Source of the DNA: Nyssa sinensis
Taxonomy: Eukaryota; Streptophyta; Magnoliopsida; Cornales; Nyssaceae
Direction: 5' to 3'
Assembly (NCBI GenBank): GCA_008638375.1
Contig: CM018043.1
Location: 38,081,396-38,145,395 of the forward strand
Length of the DNA: 64,000 nucleotides
Shown here: positions 1 through 13,489 of the stretch, in pieces
Layout: every line of letters starts with the position of its first letter
Numbering within the stretch: position 1 is the stretch's first letter
Program-made: the position numbers and the translations under genes
Notes under the pieces: model-generated
The model's input: the letters and a program-made list of their open reading frames with translations, nothing else
What the model was told of the DNA's origin: nothing
Databases searched by the model: none

Positions 1-3000
1 AATCATTTGTCATCTTATCACTTTCATTAGTGGAATCCGTTTCGAACCGGACTCCCATATTACTTATAAATGGAGATATCTCATTTGCCTGGGGGATTAG
101 ATCCTGCTACCGGGCATTTCACATGACAGGTCAATGAGTTACAATAAGAACTCAAAATACTGACTATGTGATTTTTTGATAGGTCAATGAGATCCGAAGA
201 AACCCAAAATACTGCCTGTGTGCTTATGCACCATTATCTTATAAAATGTTTATCATGTGACTTTTCTCATAGATACTTTTCATAACTTCATAATAAACAT
301 CCGTATACTTGAAATAAGCAAATTCAGAATATTTAACAATAATTGCATTTTAACTAGACATGCTGAAAAAGTATTTGAAGGAAAAACTATTGCAGAAACC
401 AATCACTGAGCATGTCACAATAGGGGTTATAAAATAGAACAATTAAAAACTGAATCATGTAAACACTGAATTTGAAATTTCAAATATTTCATATCTTTGC
501 ATTTAAAACCTTTTTAAATCCATGGAGTTAAATCTCCACTTCAAACACAGGGTTACTCACCTTGGTCCTTTAGGGTTAGTGCTAAAAATGCGCTTTCCCA
601 CTTTCCTTGTAGTTCCTAAGAACAATTCATAAACATCTCATCAACTTCACGTTCATTGTAATATCATCTCGATATTCCCTAACTTATGCTTAATCGTATT
701 AGATCCTAAAATGACTTCATAATTTCATATGTACTTTCTATGACACAATTTAATGTGTTAGAAATTGAATTTATTTCAATTTATACTCTTCTGGTAGCTC
801 CATTAACTTTGAATTAAAGTTATTTACTTGACATGTTTACGTGTCGTGTCTTTTCGTATTTCATTTCTCGTACACGCCTTAGTATTAGTACTTTGGCATT
901 ACTCTAATTTATAGTCATCTGACAGATGTTATTCATCAAATTTTATGTCTTTTTATTTTAGACATTTCTTTTGGTCGAATAGACTCTACCATTGAGTTCG
1001 GAGTGTCCAAGAAAGTTGGTTTAGGCTTTCTTAGAATTTAATTCGGGCTTTTATATGTAAAAGGGAAAAATGGTCATTTATCATTTTACGTGTCATATTT
1101 TTTTGTACTCCGTTTCGTAATTTGGACTCCATTTTTGAGTCCGGGATGTCAAAGAAAGTTAATTTAGACCTTCTCTGGTTTCATTTTGGCTTCTGGGGTA
1201 CTAGGGGTAATTTGGTCATTTCACCCCCTTACGTGTCTTTATGTTCGGGACCTCATCTCGAGTCGTGGACCTCACCATTGGACTCAGAAGGTCCGAAATA
1301 GTAAGAATACACTAATAACTTGTTAATTTTTGGGCAAGGGGTATTTTGGTCATTTACCCCTTTACGTGTCTTTATTTTTCGAGCCCCGTCTCGTAAAACG
1401 GACCCCGCCATTAGTCTCAGAATGCCCAAAATAGTAAAGATTCACTATTTGTATGTTCAATTTGGACTTCATTTGCTCTATTTATGACCCAATGGGCAAA
1501 ATAGTAATTTTACTTTATTTATTAAATAATTAATAAATTATTTAATTATTTTTCTAGGGGCTTTATTGCATAAATTTTCTCTCAGTTGGGCCACAGTATA
1601 ATTTTTCTGAAGCTCAGGGGTTAATCCGTAATAACCAAAAGTCTTGGTTTTATTTTATTTAAATAACTTAGAAAACCAACGGTTCAATGTGATTTTAAAT
1701 GAACCAGTCTGGTCTGGTTGAAAACCAACCGGTTCAGTGGGTTTATTTATATGTGGCTGACATCATCATGACGTCAGCCCTAGGTCTCATTCAAATTAAA
1801 CCACGACCAATTAATTCGGTGGCAAGCCTAGAGGCTACCACCTGTCCGAGCCAACTCAGTTATTTTGAAACGAGTCAACCCGTCATCGTCTTCCCCACGT
1901 CGACTCCCCTGTAACCCTAATTCCCGTATTCCATTCCTTCCATTTTCGTACAGTTTGGATCCATGGATCCTCACTGTTTTTGTCCCAAAACGTTCCTAAG
2001 GTATAAACAATTCAATTGGCATTCGTTTGAGGAATCAAAAGGGTTCCGTTTGATCGTTTTCAACCTTGATAGTCCGAACTGTAATTCGGTCATACATGCT
2101 CATTTCTGAGCCAAAACCCTTGGGGTTTGATTCTTTGTGATCCATTTCTCATGGAGTTTCATTTCCCATTCAAAAAAATGGGTTTAAACGTAAGTTTGTG
2201 AGGTTGGGATTTTGAACCCGTACCTGCAAGTGAATATTTGGAGGCCATTGTTTGTGATTTTTGGTCGCGGGTATAGGTTTTTAGTACCCTCATGGTCTCA
2301 TCTCGAAGCCTTGATAAGCCAAAAATGGTTTGGAATAAGTTGGTTCAGACCTGCTTCAAGCAAGGTCATCAATGGCTGCCTTAACTGGGTTTCATGTTTT
2401 TAACCATTTTCAAGACTTCTTTTCATGTTTAAAACACTTCTGAGCATATATTAACATCATACTTAAAAGAATAACTCTAAAACAGTTCCTAATAATGCAA
2501 TATTCTAGAGAGAGAAAAATGGAAATTTGAGTTTTCTCACCTTCTTTCCCTCGGTTTCCTTCCTTTTTCATGCTTTAAATCCTTCCTTAGCTTCTCAGTT
2601 TCTCCCTCTTTGGATTTCTTTCACGAGATACAAGCATGATTTGCATGCTTTTGGTTTGTCTTATAAAGGAAGAAGACCGACCTCTCTCTCTCTCTCCTCA
2701 TTTTCTCTCTCTCTCTCTCTCTCTCTCTTTCTGATTTCGTAGCCTTTATTCTTGACCTTATCAACCCATCTTACACTCCATTAATTCTGCTTTTTCATTT
2801 TTGGCAACCTACATTTAATGGGTCCTTGATATTTTTGTGTTATATGTATATTATATATACACACACACAAACTCATCTACACACACTCACACACAACAGC
2901 CGACACACACACCCACTTGCACTACTGTTCACATATATATATATATATATATATCTTTCCTTATATACATGTATATAGTTATTTATATATATATATATAT

Positions 3001-3225
3001 ATACATATTTATACACTTGATAACATACACACACAATACACCATAAATGTGTGTATATGTGTGTTTATTTGAAATTAATTTAAATAATTAAATATACTCT
3101 CATTTTTGAAATTAATTAATTATTTAATTAATTAATTTTTCTCTTAAGTGTAAAAATCTTACACAATTTTTCTTAACCTCGTAACTCGTGCCATGTGACC
3201 CGGTATCCCGGGTTGGGATATTACA
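1..3225 (-). mobile_element. Ty3/gypsy-type LTR, 5' portion, truncated by window edge
   Basis: On the minus strand the LTR begins TGTAATATCCCAACC at 3225 and runs left off the window. It contains, in sense order, TA/CA-rich and CT-rich tracts, ACCGG motifs, a TGACGTCA-like pair (1756-1778), modules with the GGACTC/GAGTCC inverted repeat (about 950-1500), a splice-donor-like site AAG|GTGAGTAA at 560, and a duplicated motif at about 120-220. It is homologous to the next two LTRs but inverted. It appears inserted into the following LTR: the five bases after it (gagga) would be the target duplication, whose partner lies outside the window. No gene is visible. Confidence 0.7.
2682..3060. repeat. 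CT microsatellite followed by CA/TA tracts
   Basis: CT repeats at about 2682-2728 are followed by CA-rich (2858-2920) and TA-rich (2935-3003) tracts. In the sense direction of the surrounding LTR this is a TA tract followed by a GA-rich tract, the order expected for a TATA region and a GA-rich leader. The same order recurs in other LTRs of the window. Confidence 0.85.
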
Positions 3226-6200
3226 GAGGAGAGCAGAGATCAAAGGAAGAGAAGAGGGAACCAGAGAGAGAGAAAACTAGAGAGAGAAAATTTAGGCAAT
3301 TTTCAAGAAACTTCAAATAGGTTAGTTTATTGTATTTTAATTCCCTTTAAGTTTTATATATGTATTGTAGTATATTAGAACACGATTAGAGGTTTGAAAG
3401 ACCTAGAAAACCTCTAAAATAGTGATCTGTTATTAAAGACCATAGGAAAAAATTAGGTCTGAATCGACCTAACCAAAACCAAAATCTAATGATTGGGACT
3501 TAAACTAAAACCTATATGAGCATCATAAACACAATGGCTCGCATTCCTAAAGCTCAAAGATGAGCCATATGTTGCGAGTTGCAGGTTTCGGCTCTAAAGC
3601 CAAACCTTAAAAAGCAGCCTCTTAACCTTAATTTTTAAAACAAAAAACAAAAGCCCATATCCTAAGGTTCGTCATAGAAGAAACTGCGGTCAAAATGGTT
3701 AAGAAACAAGCTCGAATAGAGCTTGGATAACAGACGACCATAGGAACTCTAATGGAGCTTTCTAGTGGGTTTAGAACCCCCAAACCAACGAGAATACCTA
3801 AGTTAGAACACTAGGAAGCGATCAGAGTTGAAATCTAAGAAAAAAATGTCTCGAAACATCATGAAATAGAGAAGAAACATCTAGGGTTTTTGCGTGAATA
3901 GTAACTTCACGCTAAGGGATATGATGAACAGTGACCAGGTTTGGGTCGGGTTGGGTCGATCAATGGGTCATGTCCTGACCCCCTTAAAATGGATACTAAA
4001 GGTAAACAGAATGATGACATTTCAATTAAGATGGGTTGATGTCATTGTGACATCATGATGACATCACATACATGTTGATGACGTCAGCCACATGTAAATA
4101 AACCGGATAGACCGGTTGGTTTGCAACTGAACCGGACCGGTTCACTTAAGACCCAATTGAACCCTTTGGTTTTCTGGTTTTAATTTAATTAACCAAACCA
4201 AATCTTTTGTTATTTACGAATTGACCCCAACTATTTTGGGAAATCATACTGAGGCCCAACTGAGGGAAAATTTATGTAATAAGGCCCCTGGAAAAATAAT
4301 TAAATAATTAAATAATTGATTTAATTATTTATTAAATAAAGGAAAATTACTATTTTGCCCCTGGGTCATAAATAGAGCAAATTAAGTCCAAATTAAATAT
4401 ATGAATAGTGTATCCTTACTATTTCGGATATTCTGAGACTAATGGTAGGGTCCGTTTTACGAGACGGGGCCCGAAAAATAAAGACACGTAAAGGGGTAAA
4501 TGACCAAAATACCCATTGACCAAAATTTATAAGTTATTAGTGTATTCTTACTATCTTGGACCTTCTGAGTCTAATGGTGAGGTCCACGACATGAGATGAG
4601 GTCCCGAACATAAAGACACGTAAAGGGGTAAAATGATCAAATTACCCCTAGTACCTCAAAAGCCAAATTAAAATCAGAGAAGATCTAAATTGACTTTCCT
4701 TGACATCCCAGACTCAATAATGGAGTCCGAATTACGAAACAAAGTACAGAAAAATATGACACGTAAAACGGTAAATGACCATTTTGCCCTTTTACATATA
4801 ACAGTCTGAATTAAATGTTAGGAAAGCCTAAACCGACTTTCTTGGACACTCCGGACTCAATGGTAGAGTTTATTCGACCAAAAGAAATGTCTAAAATAAA
4901 AGACATAAAATTTGATGAATAAAATCTGTTAGATGACTATGAATTGAACTATTGCCAAAGAACTAAACTGAGGCAAGTACGAGAAATGAAATACGAAAAG
5001 ACACGACACGTAAACATGTCAAATAAATAACTTTAAATTAAAGTTAATAGAGCTCCCAGAAGAGTATAAATTGAAATAAATTCAATTTCTTACACATTAA
5101 ATTATGTCATAGGTTACGAGTACGAGTTAAGTACATATGAAATTATGAAATCGTTTTAGGATCTAATACGATTTAAGCATAAGTTAAGGAATATCAAGAT
5201 GATATTACAATCAATGTGAAGTTAATGAGATGTTTATGAATTGTTCTTAGGAACTACAAGGAAAGTGGGAAAGTGCATTATTAGCACTAACCCTAAAGAA
5301 CCAAGGTGAGTAACCCTGTGTTTGAATTGGAGATTTAACTCCATGGATTTGAAAAGGTTTTAAGTTCGAAGATATGAAGTATTTGAAGTTTCAAATTCAG
5401 TATTTACATGATGCAGTTTTAAATTGTTTTATCTTTATCAACCCTATTATGACATGCTCAGTGATTGGTATCTATCATAGTTTTCTTAAAACATAAATCA
5501 GCATGTCTAAAGTTTTAAATGCCAAATTATGTTAAATATTCTAAATTTGATTGTTACACGTATTTGAAGTCTTATTGTAGAAATTATACATTTCATGTTT
5601 TAAATACTCATGAAAGTATCTATTGAAAAAGTTATGTGATAAATGCTTTACAAGATAAACGGTACTAAGTACCACCCCCTATGATGGTTGAAATCCTTCG
5701 GGATTCAACAGTAAATGCCCGGTAGCAGGATCTAATCCCCCAGGAAAATGAGATCGACAGTATTGGCAGTAAAATGGGAGTCTGGTTCGAAACAGATTCC
5801 ACCTAATTAAAGAGAAAAGATAACAAAGTGATTTTGGAAATGAAAGCAGGTTTTACCCTCATTTTCAAATACATATTTATGTGATTTAAAGTTTATATAC
5901 TTTATCTGATGAAGTACGAGTTTCGCTTGGACATCTTAAATGTTTCCAAGCTATTTGAAATGCATATGTTTCAAGTTATATACTCCATTTGACGAAGTAC
6001 GAATTTAGCTTGAATACTTAAAATGTTTCAAAGCTAACTGTTTTAAGAATGCATGTACTCTGTATTGTAAATTGTATAAGCAATTGGCAGTGAATGTTTT
6101 ACAAACTCTTATGTACTAAAAACCACTGCTAATTGAAAAGCCCATGACGAATACTGGAATTGCTCACAAGCTTAGATTAGCTTACCCGGACTTTGTTCGG

Positions 6201-6590
6201 ACCCCCCTTTCAAGTAATTAGCAGCAGTCTCTACTTGAGGACGACGATGATGAATCTGCTGATTTTGGAAGACTATGTTCAAGTAGTTTTTGTCTAGTAC
6301 TACGAACATTAAGTATGGAGTTTTTGTATTAGTAAAATAGTACTCTGTTATGTGTAAGCCCCACGGGGCAATTAAACATTTATTGTTTATAAAGTTTTAA
6401 GTTTTAGTTATACTCTGAATGTGTAACCATGTATGTTATGTATGGAGCGGCAGTACCGAACGGATGTGCGTAATTTAAAAATAAGAAAAGAAAAGAAAAA
6501 GTTTTTCACGCTTCCGCAATCATGTGTCGCACATCTATTCGATACCGCTGCCTATGTGAGCCTTCGCCCAGGGGTCCTCGGGCCTCAGGG
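3226..6590 (+). mobile_element. Ty3/gypsy-type LTR, both ends missing
   Basis: Plus-strand LTR starting in the GA-rich leader. It holds TGACGTCA-like motifs (4030-4087), GGACTC/GAGTCC modules (about 4380-4880), a splice-donor-like AAGGTGAGTAA (intron side from 5306) and the A-loop hairpin (6446-6552). The expected terminus GGGTGGGTTTCGGGTCGTGACA is absent; similarity to the next LTR stops near 6590. Its first bases match the equivalent point inside the next LTR near 6740, which fits interruption of this LTR by the minus-strand LTR to its left. End coordinates are approximate. Confidence 0.65.
6446..6552 (+). other. Hairpin with A-rich loop near LTR 3' end
   Basis: Arms at 6446-6470 and 6528-6552 are imperfect reverse complements; GGATGTGCG faces CGCACATCT. 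The loop carries an aaagaaaagaaaaag tract. The same structure occurs near the ends of three other LTRs at about 10051, 26230 and 43626. Confidence 0.65.
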
Positions 6591-7552
6591 GCTGATGAGA
6601 GACATGATTTGCGTCGTGAATGAAGTGTACACCCTTAGGTACATTATATATGAGTTGTGGTATACACACATACGACCCACACCACCATTAGAAAATACAG
6701 AGAGAGAGAGTGTGAGAAACCAGAAGAGTTCTGGGATATTCAGAGGAGGAAAGTAAGGGAAAAGAGGAGAGAAACCGAAGGAGAAAGGTGAGAATCCATG
6801 AAACCATCATTTTTCTTTCTCTAGAATTTTCCTATGTATAAATTGTTTTAAGCCTTCATTTTGTATATGCGATGTGTAGAACATGTTTAGACTCATTTAA
6901 GCATGAAATCTAAGCTTGAAAACGCTTAAAAACATGAGACCTAGAAGCTACGGCCATGGAAGACCTTGCTCGAAGCAGGTCTGGTTCCATCATAACCAAA
7001 CCCTGTTTGGTTCATTGAGATAAAAACTAGACCTTACGAACACTTTAAAAACCCATGACCGCGATCAAAAAGCCCAAAAACTGACCTCCAACTATCGAGT
7101 TACAGGGTACGGGTTGACAAACTCAATCCTTAAACTCGCATCAAAACCCAAATAAAAGAATGAAAACTGAATCCTTATGAAGAGGGGATCAAAACAAGCT
7201 AAACCTCATGAAAAATAATCAAGAAATGAGCATGAACCATGGGTTTACAGTTCAGATTATCATGGCTTAAACCGAGCCTCTGAGCTATATTCGAAGCTCT
7301 AAATCAATGTAAAAGTATGCCAAAGAGTATTAGGAAGTGTTTGGAAAAGAAAACAGACTAAAAGGACCCTCACAACATCACGAAATTGAACTGTAAAAAA
7401 ATAGGGTTTCGGTTGAACAGTGTCAACCATCGTGGGGAAGATGACACTGTTCGGGCCGGGCGAAAAGTTCGGTTACGGGTCAAGGTCAAACTGGATCCAA
7501 CGGATCAGGTTATTTAAACGGTAACGTTTTGTTTTAATTTTTAAAACATAGG

Positions 7553-7575
7553 GCTGACGTCATCATGACGTCAGC
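7553..7575 (+). promoter_or_regulatory. Double TGACGTCA palindrome in LTR
   Basis: Arms GCTGACGTCAT and ATGACGTCAGC are perfect reverse complements around one central C. TGACGTCA is the palindromic bZIP/TGA-type (CRE-like) core. A role in LTR transcription is inferred; the motif recurs at 1756, about 4075, 51795 and 59016, and in decayed form at about 36192. Confidence 0.5.
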
Positions 7576-10050
7576 AACATGTGGCAAACCGGCTAAACTG
7601 GTTGGTTTGCAACTAGACCGGACCGGTTCACTTTCAATTGGACTGAACCCTTTAGTTTTCTGATTTAGTTAAAAGTAAATAAACCAAAACTTCTTGTTTT
7701 TATGGATTGACCCCAACTGTTTTACGGATTTATACTGTGGCCCAATTTTTGGAGAAATTATACAAATATGCCTCTGGAAAAATAATAAAATAATAAAATA
7801 ATTTATTAAATTATTTTATTAAATAAGTAAAATTACTAAATTACCCTTGAGTCACAAATAAGTCAAACAAAGTCCAAATTAAACATATGAATAGTGTATC
7901 CTTATTATTTTGGATATTCTGAGACTAATTGTAGGGTCCGTTTTACAATACGGGGCCCGAATAATAAAGACACGTAATGGGGTAAATGACCAAAATACCC
8001 CTTGTCCAAAATTAACAAGTTATTAGTGTCTTCTTACTATCTCGGACCTTCTGAGTCCAATGGTGAAGTCCACGACATGAGATGAGGTCCCGAAAAATTG
8101 GAGACCTGTAAAAATGCTAAAATGACCAAATTACCCCTGGTACCCCTAAAGCCAAAATGAAACCAGAGAAGGTCTAAATTAACTTTCTTTGACATCCCGG
8201 ACTCAATAATAGAGTCCAAATTTCGAAACGAAGTACAAAAAAATGAGACACGTAAAACGATAAATGACCATTTTGCCCTTTTCATACAAAAGTCCGAATT
8301 AAATTCCAGGAAAGCCTAAACCGACTTTCTTCGATGCTCCGGACTCAATGGTAGAGTCTATTTGACCAAAAGAGATGTCAAAAATAAAGAGACATAAAAG
8401 TTGTTGAATAGCATCTATCAGATGACTATAAATTCAAGTAATGTCAAAGTACTAATCTAAGGCGTATACGAGGAAATGAATTACAAAAAGACACGACACG
8501 TAAATATGTGAAGTAAATAAATTCAAATTAAAGTTAATGGAGCTACCAGAAGAGTATAAATTAAAATGAATTTAATTTCTAACACATTAAACTGTGTCAT
8601 AGGTTAAGAGTACAAGTTAAGTTAAGTTCATATGAAATTATGAAATCGTTTTAGGATCTAATACGATTTAAGCATAAGTTAAGGAATATCGAAATGATAT
8701 TACAATGAATGTGAAGTTGATGAGATGTTTATGAATTGTTCTTAAGAACTACAAGGAAAGTGGGAAAGCGCGATTTTAGCACTAACCCTAAAGGACCAAG
8801 GTGAGTAACCCTGTATTTGAAGTGGAGATTTAACTCCATGGATTTGAAATGGTTTTAAGTTCAAAAGATACGAAGCATTTAAATTCCAAATTCAGTATAT
8901 TACATGATCTCAGTTTTAAATTATTTCTGTTCTTACAAACCCTATTGTGACATGCTTAGTAAATGTTTTCCTTACAATTTTCTAAAAAACGTGTTTCCAG
9001 CATGTCTAAGTTAAAATACAAATCTTGTTAAATATTCTGACTTTGTCTATTTCAAGTATACGAATGTTTATCACGAAGTTATGAATGTTATGTTTTAAAG
9101 TACTCACGAGAAATATCTAGTTGACATACTCATATGTTAAATGTATTTGAAATGCAAGATAAATAATAAGCACATAGGTAATGTTGTGGGTTGTATAGAA
9201 CTCAACGGACCTATCATGTGCATCATCACATAGGTAGTGAGGAGGGTTGTACGGAACCCAACGGACCTATCATGTGAAATGCCCGGTAGCAGGATCTAAT
9301 CCCCCAGGCAAATGAGATATCTCCACGTATATGTAAAATGGGAGTCTGGTTCGAAACGGATTCCACTAATGAAAGAGATAAGATGACAAATGAGTTTGAA
9401 AATGGAAGCAGGTTTTACCCTCATTTTCAATATGCATATGTTTTGAGTTTTATATACTCTATTTAAGAAATACATGTTATGTTTTATGTTTTGAAGTTTA
9501 TATGAAGAAGTATATGTTAGCTTGAATACTTTTAAATGTTTCAAAGCTATCTGTTTTATGAAATGCATATGTTTTTAGTTATATACTCTATATGACGAAG
9601 TACGAGTTTAGTTTGAATACTTTAAATGTTTCAAAGCTATCTGTTTTAAGAAATGCATATGTTCTATGTTCAAGTATACGAGCAATTGGCAGTGAATGTT
9701 TCACAAACTCTTATGTACTAAAAACCACTACTAATTGAAACCCCATGACGAATACTGAAATTTTCTCACAAGCTTAGATTAGCTTACCCGGACTTTGTTC
9801 GGATCCCCCTTTCAGGTGATTAGCAACAGTCTTGACTTGAGGATGATGATGATGAATCCGTTGTTTTTGGAAGTTATGTTCAAGTAGTTTTTGTCTAGTA
9901 CTACGAACATTAAGTATGAAATTTTGTATTAGTAAAATAGTACCCTGTTATGTATAAGCCCCACGAGGCAATTAAATATGTATCTATTATAAAAGCCTTT
10001 AAGTTTTTAGTTATGCTCTGAATGTATGATCATGTGTACCATTGTAAATA

Positions 10051-10152
10051 GCGGCAGTATCGAACGGATATGCAAATTTTAAATGAGAAAAGAAAAGAAA
10101 AAAAAATTTCACGCTTCCGTAACCACATGAAGCACATCTATTCGATACCGTC
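10051..10152 (+). other. Hairpin with A-rich loop near LTR 3' end
   Basis: Left arm 10051-10073 and right arm 10132-10152 pair imperfectly (AGTATCGAAC with ATTCGATACCG), with an aaaagaaaagaaaaaaaaa-like loop. It lies about 90 bp before the LTR end. Confidence 0.65.
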
Positions 10153-10242
10153 ACTTATGTACGAGCCTTGCCCCAAACCTCTGGGCCGAAGGGTGGCGGT
10201 CCCGACTCGAGATCCGCACAGGGTGGGTTTCGGGTCGTGACA

Positions 10243-10565
10243 TTACCCCTAGATTTTATTAAAATTACATAATGACCATCAATCTTTCTGTTAATTATGA
10301 AAATGCTCAGAAATTAATTTTTCATCCTTTGAATTAAAGGGAAATTACTAAAATGCCCTTAAGCCAAAAATAGGCCAATTAAAATGTAAGAAGAGTCTAA
10401 CCCAACATTTTAAAGCATTTCAGACTTAATGACGAAGTCAGATTTATAAAATTAGACTCTGAAAAATACAAACAGGAAAACTGGAATAATTTTAATTGTG
10501 TTCTAATGCATTAATTAAGTTGCCAATTGAACCCTAATCTTTCAATACATTGTTCATAGGTTGGT
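10243..10565 (+). mobile_element. Internal fragment of a plus-strand LTR
   Basis: It carries one degenerate LTR module: gacttaatgacgaagtc, an inverted repeat GACTT/AAGTC at the place where other copies have GGACTC/GAGTCC. It is probably the middle of the LTR whose 3' end lies at 16421-17390, separated from it by the mitochondrial-like block. That link is inferred from orientation and order only. Confidence 0.45.
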
Positions 10566-12853
10566 TATAAGCCCGGAGATCGAATCTGATTCTTCCCCTT
10601 TAGTTTAGAAGGGCTCGATGCGCCAACCTCGAGATTTGGATAAACGAAACTGGCCCTATAAGAGATATTCGTCCAGCTCCGCATCTGCTTCTTCGGCTGC
10701 TTCTTTGGCTTCAGCTCCTACTCCGAATCTTCCCCTTTGAGAGGGATTCTCGTGCCAACCATAGGAAGAAGAACTCGGTTCCTCATCTTGGATCAATAAC
10801 TTTATGCTGATCTACGAAGGATCCTTTTATTTTCTTTCTACTTCTTCAAGTCTCCATCATCCCGATCTCTCTTTCCGGGTTTGCCTGTCCAAAGAAAACA
10901 GAACCTCTTCTAGTTCAAGGTCGGAATCCTCAAACCAATCAAAATCTTCTTTCTAGTTCACTATTCTTATGATAAGCAGTTATGTCTCATTCATGTGATG
11001 AGAAATATGAGAATGAAAATTAGCAAATTTAACTCCTACGACACATTATGTGCCCCAAATCACTTATACTTATGAAACTAAGCGGGCGGGGAAGGTATGA
11101 CCCCTCTCCCATTGAACAAAGGGGATCCGTAGGGCTGACTCACTCACATACTGGATAGGTGGCTCGGAATTCTAGTGCGTCTTCCGTTCCCCCCTACTTA
11201 AGAATCCAGAAGAGAAAGCACGAATCTATTACAATCTTAGTAGAGACTTGATAGCCCTATAGAGGAGGAATAAAAACGTTGGTTCTTCGTTCCGTCCTTG
11301 ACCTATGATATGATCAATGGCTTAATCCATCCACTGGACCACCTGGAATTCTTAATTAAACCTTTACCCGAAATTGGATTTTCTTATGAAATCTTCTTTT
11401 CTTAGCTTAGATTAAGATCATCACACCGGTAAGTTCAATCAAATTAAGAAGGAATTTTTGAATGGATTTTTTGATTCTTTTTTTTTTTACTCTTCGCTTA
11501 GCTACACCGGCTTACAGATGCCCATGTCCTTCATGGATCTAGGAGTTCATACGAATAATGGCTAGCGGGATTCCGCATTCAATCGGAGTTGCCTTAGTTG
11601 GTTTCCGAAGGGAAGGCACTCTTCACTCTATATAGTAGTAGTTTACGCCCTTATTTGGCTTCAAGAAGCATTTGAATCCCTTATTTAACTTACAGGGCAA
11701 TCAAGGAATAGAAGCTACCATCCTAGGGGGAGGATCTATTATCTCTCTACCCAGCTCCTCGTCTAGCAGCCAAGAACAAGAGAGCTACTTAACTCAGGTT
11801 TCAGAATTATTTAGGGTCAGATGAGAAAACCAACCCTAGGAGAGAGGCTCAATAAGATAAGTTAATCGGAGTTCCCGGAAGAAGGTCCCACCATTACTTG
11901 ACTCTTAGAACCTTTGTTGGCTTTGGGCAACGGGGATCAACTTCTAAGACAGGAAATGGCGATCCATCTATTTATTTGACCCTAGTTCACAAGAAAGAGT
12001 CCTAGGGATAAACCCCTTTGTTTTGAATCAAGAAGAAAGAAATAGAATCGTTTAATACTAGATACAAAGGTACCTTGGAAAGCAGGGATAGAGGAGGCAA
12101 AGGCTTGCCATTAGAAGAAACCAAAGGCAATTAGTTCATCTTTGAATAGGTATCCCGATTAACTAAACAACCTAGAGGGACTTCCTGCCATACAGGAAAG
12201 GAAAGACCTGGGACCAGTACTCCCCAACTTGGGAACTCAGCTTATAGCGAAGGGGGGGAGCAGCTTTTTATGCGACACTACTATGGCGAAGAGTGAACCG
12301 AGACTCTTTATATTGAGATTTCCCCCGGGTTTCTGCTTCATTCAAGTCTTAATTCAAGTAAGGACAAGTCCTTATCATCCCGATCGGGATAGACGGGCCC
12401 GCCTCGCTGCGGGTCAGCACCCCTTCTTATTGTCACTGCTCTCTTTCTGCTTTCTGTCTGTCTACAAGCGGGAGGCGTTAATGAAAATGTTCAAGTAAAA
12501 TAGCCATCAAATGCGAATTGATGTTGAGATGGAGTCCTTACAGAGGTACTTCTATTATCAGATGAGGCAGAACCAGAACCTGGAGATCAACCAAGGCCCT
12601 TGACACCAGCTGCGGGAGCAAGGATTGGATTGGAGCCCTATATATTAGTAAAGATGACTTGATTCCTCTTCTTCCCCTCCCCTTATTCATTCTATAGGGC
12701 GGGTGCTCGGGGGATAGAAAGCGGGTTGTCGGCAAGCGTGACGAGAGGGCAGAGTTCCTTTGTGAAATGGCAGACAGACACTTGTCTACGAAATCGGGCC
12801 CCTGACTATAGAGCAAAGGGTAAATGGAGAGGTTTGACCTCAATGGAGGGATA
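10566..12853. other. Probable mitochondrial DNA transfer (NUMT), left part
   Basis: Composition changes sharply: it is more GC-balanced, has none of the LTR modules, and shows the style of plant mitochondrial intergenic DNA, with short purine-rich runs such as gcgggcggggaaggtatg and gatagacgggcccgcc. I recognise no complete mitochondrial gene. An 89-codon frame at 12229-12498 may be a fragment of a mitochondrial-type open frame, but I cannot name it. The block continues after the solo LTR at 15994. A mitochondrial origin is an inference from sequence style; alignment to plant mitochondrial genomes would decide. Confidence 0.5.
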
Positions 12854-13489
12854 TGTCACGACCCGAAACCCACCCTATGCAGATCTCGTATCACGGGGCC
12901 GACCTAATGGCCGTCCCTACTTTTGTCATTCTTTGTATCAATGATAACAATAAATAATTTAAACATGACATTAAAGTGAGGAAGCCTTATTACAATAATT
13001 GTTCAAAGACTGAACTTAAAACTAACAATAAACTGAACATGAACCACTCTTAGGTGGTGAGTACATGAGAGAGACTATATCATTCTATTGTGCTCCTCAA
13101 CTGTCTCCCTACGCTCTTGAGCTCTTACTATGGTTCTGTAGTATTCTCACCTGAAAAATATAATGAATGGGATGAGCTAAAAAAGCTCAGTAAGTAAAAT
13201 CCTATCTCAAATACGGGTTAGGAATTACATAGGAAAACAAGAATTCAAGGTAACATGATAGCCAGTCATGACAACGATTGCAGTTAACAGTAAAGTGCCA
13301 CAAGGCCAATGAACAGTAAAGCCCAATAACAAGTGTGAGTAGTGGTGTAGCATGGATATGAATGAAGCACAATAATCACAATCAACATGAATACTACCAT
13401 AATAAAACGGTCACAGTCAAGCACACTTAATGAGAGAACAATCAATGCATATGAAACACCCTCATAACTCCATATGTAAGAACACCCCT

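Larger units (their letters stand above)
6600..10242 (+). mobile_element. Ty3/gypsy-type LTR, 5' end missing, 3' end intact
   Basis: It begins within a TA/GA-rich leader (about 6640-6790) and ends with the family terminus GGGTTTCGGGTCGTGACA at 10242. It contains the best double CRE-like palindrome (7553-7575), ACCGG motifs (about 7590-7630), GGACTC/GAGTCC modules (about 7860-8350), a donor-like AAG|GTGAGTAA at 8801, a two-copy repeat of about 55 bp (9170-9290), an acceptor-like CCTTTCAG ending at 9815, and the A-loop hairpin (10051-10152). It has no coding capacity. The left boundary with the preceding LTR is a rearranged junction and is approximate. Confidence 0.7.

Noticed and set aside
6433..6756. 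107-codon plus-strand frame
   Set aside because: It crosses the junction of two truncated LTRs and translates the A-loop hairpin and GA tract.
12229..12498. 89-codon frame in the mitochondrial-like block
   Set aside because: It may be part of a mitochondrial open frame but I recognise no conserved gene, so it is not annotated as a CDS.
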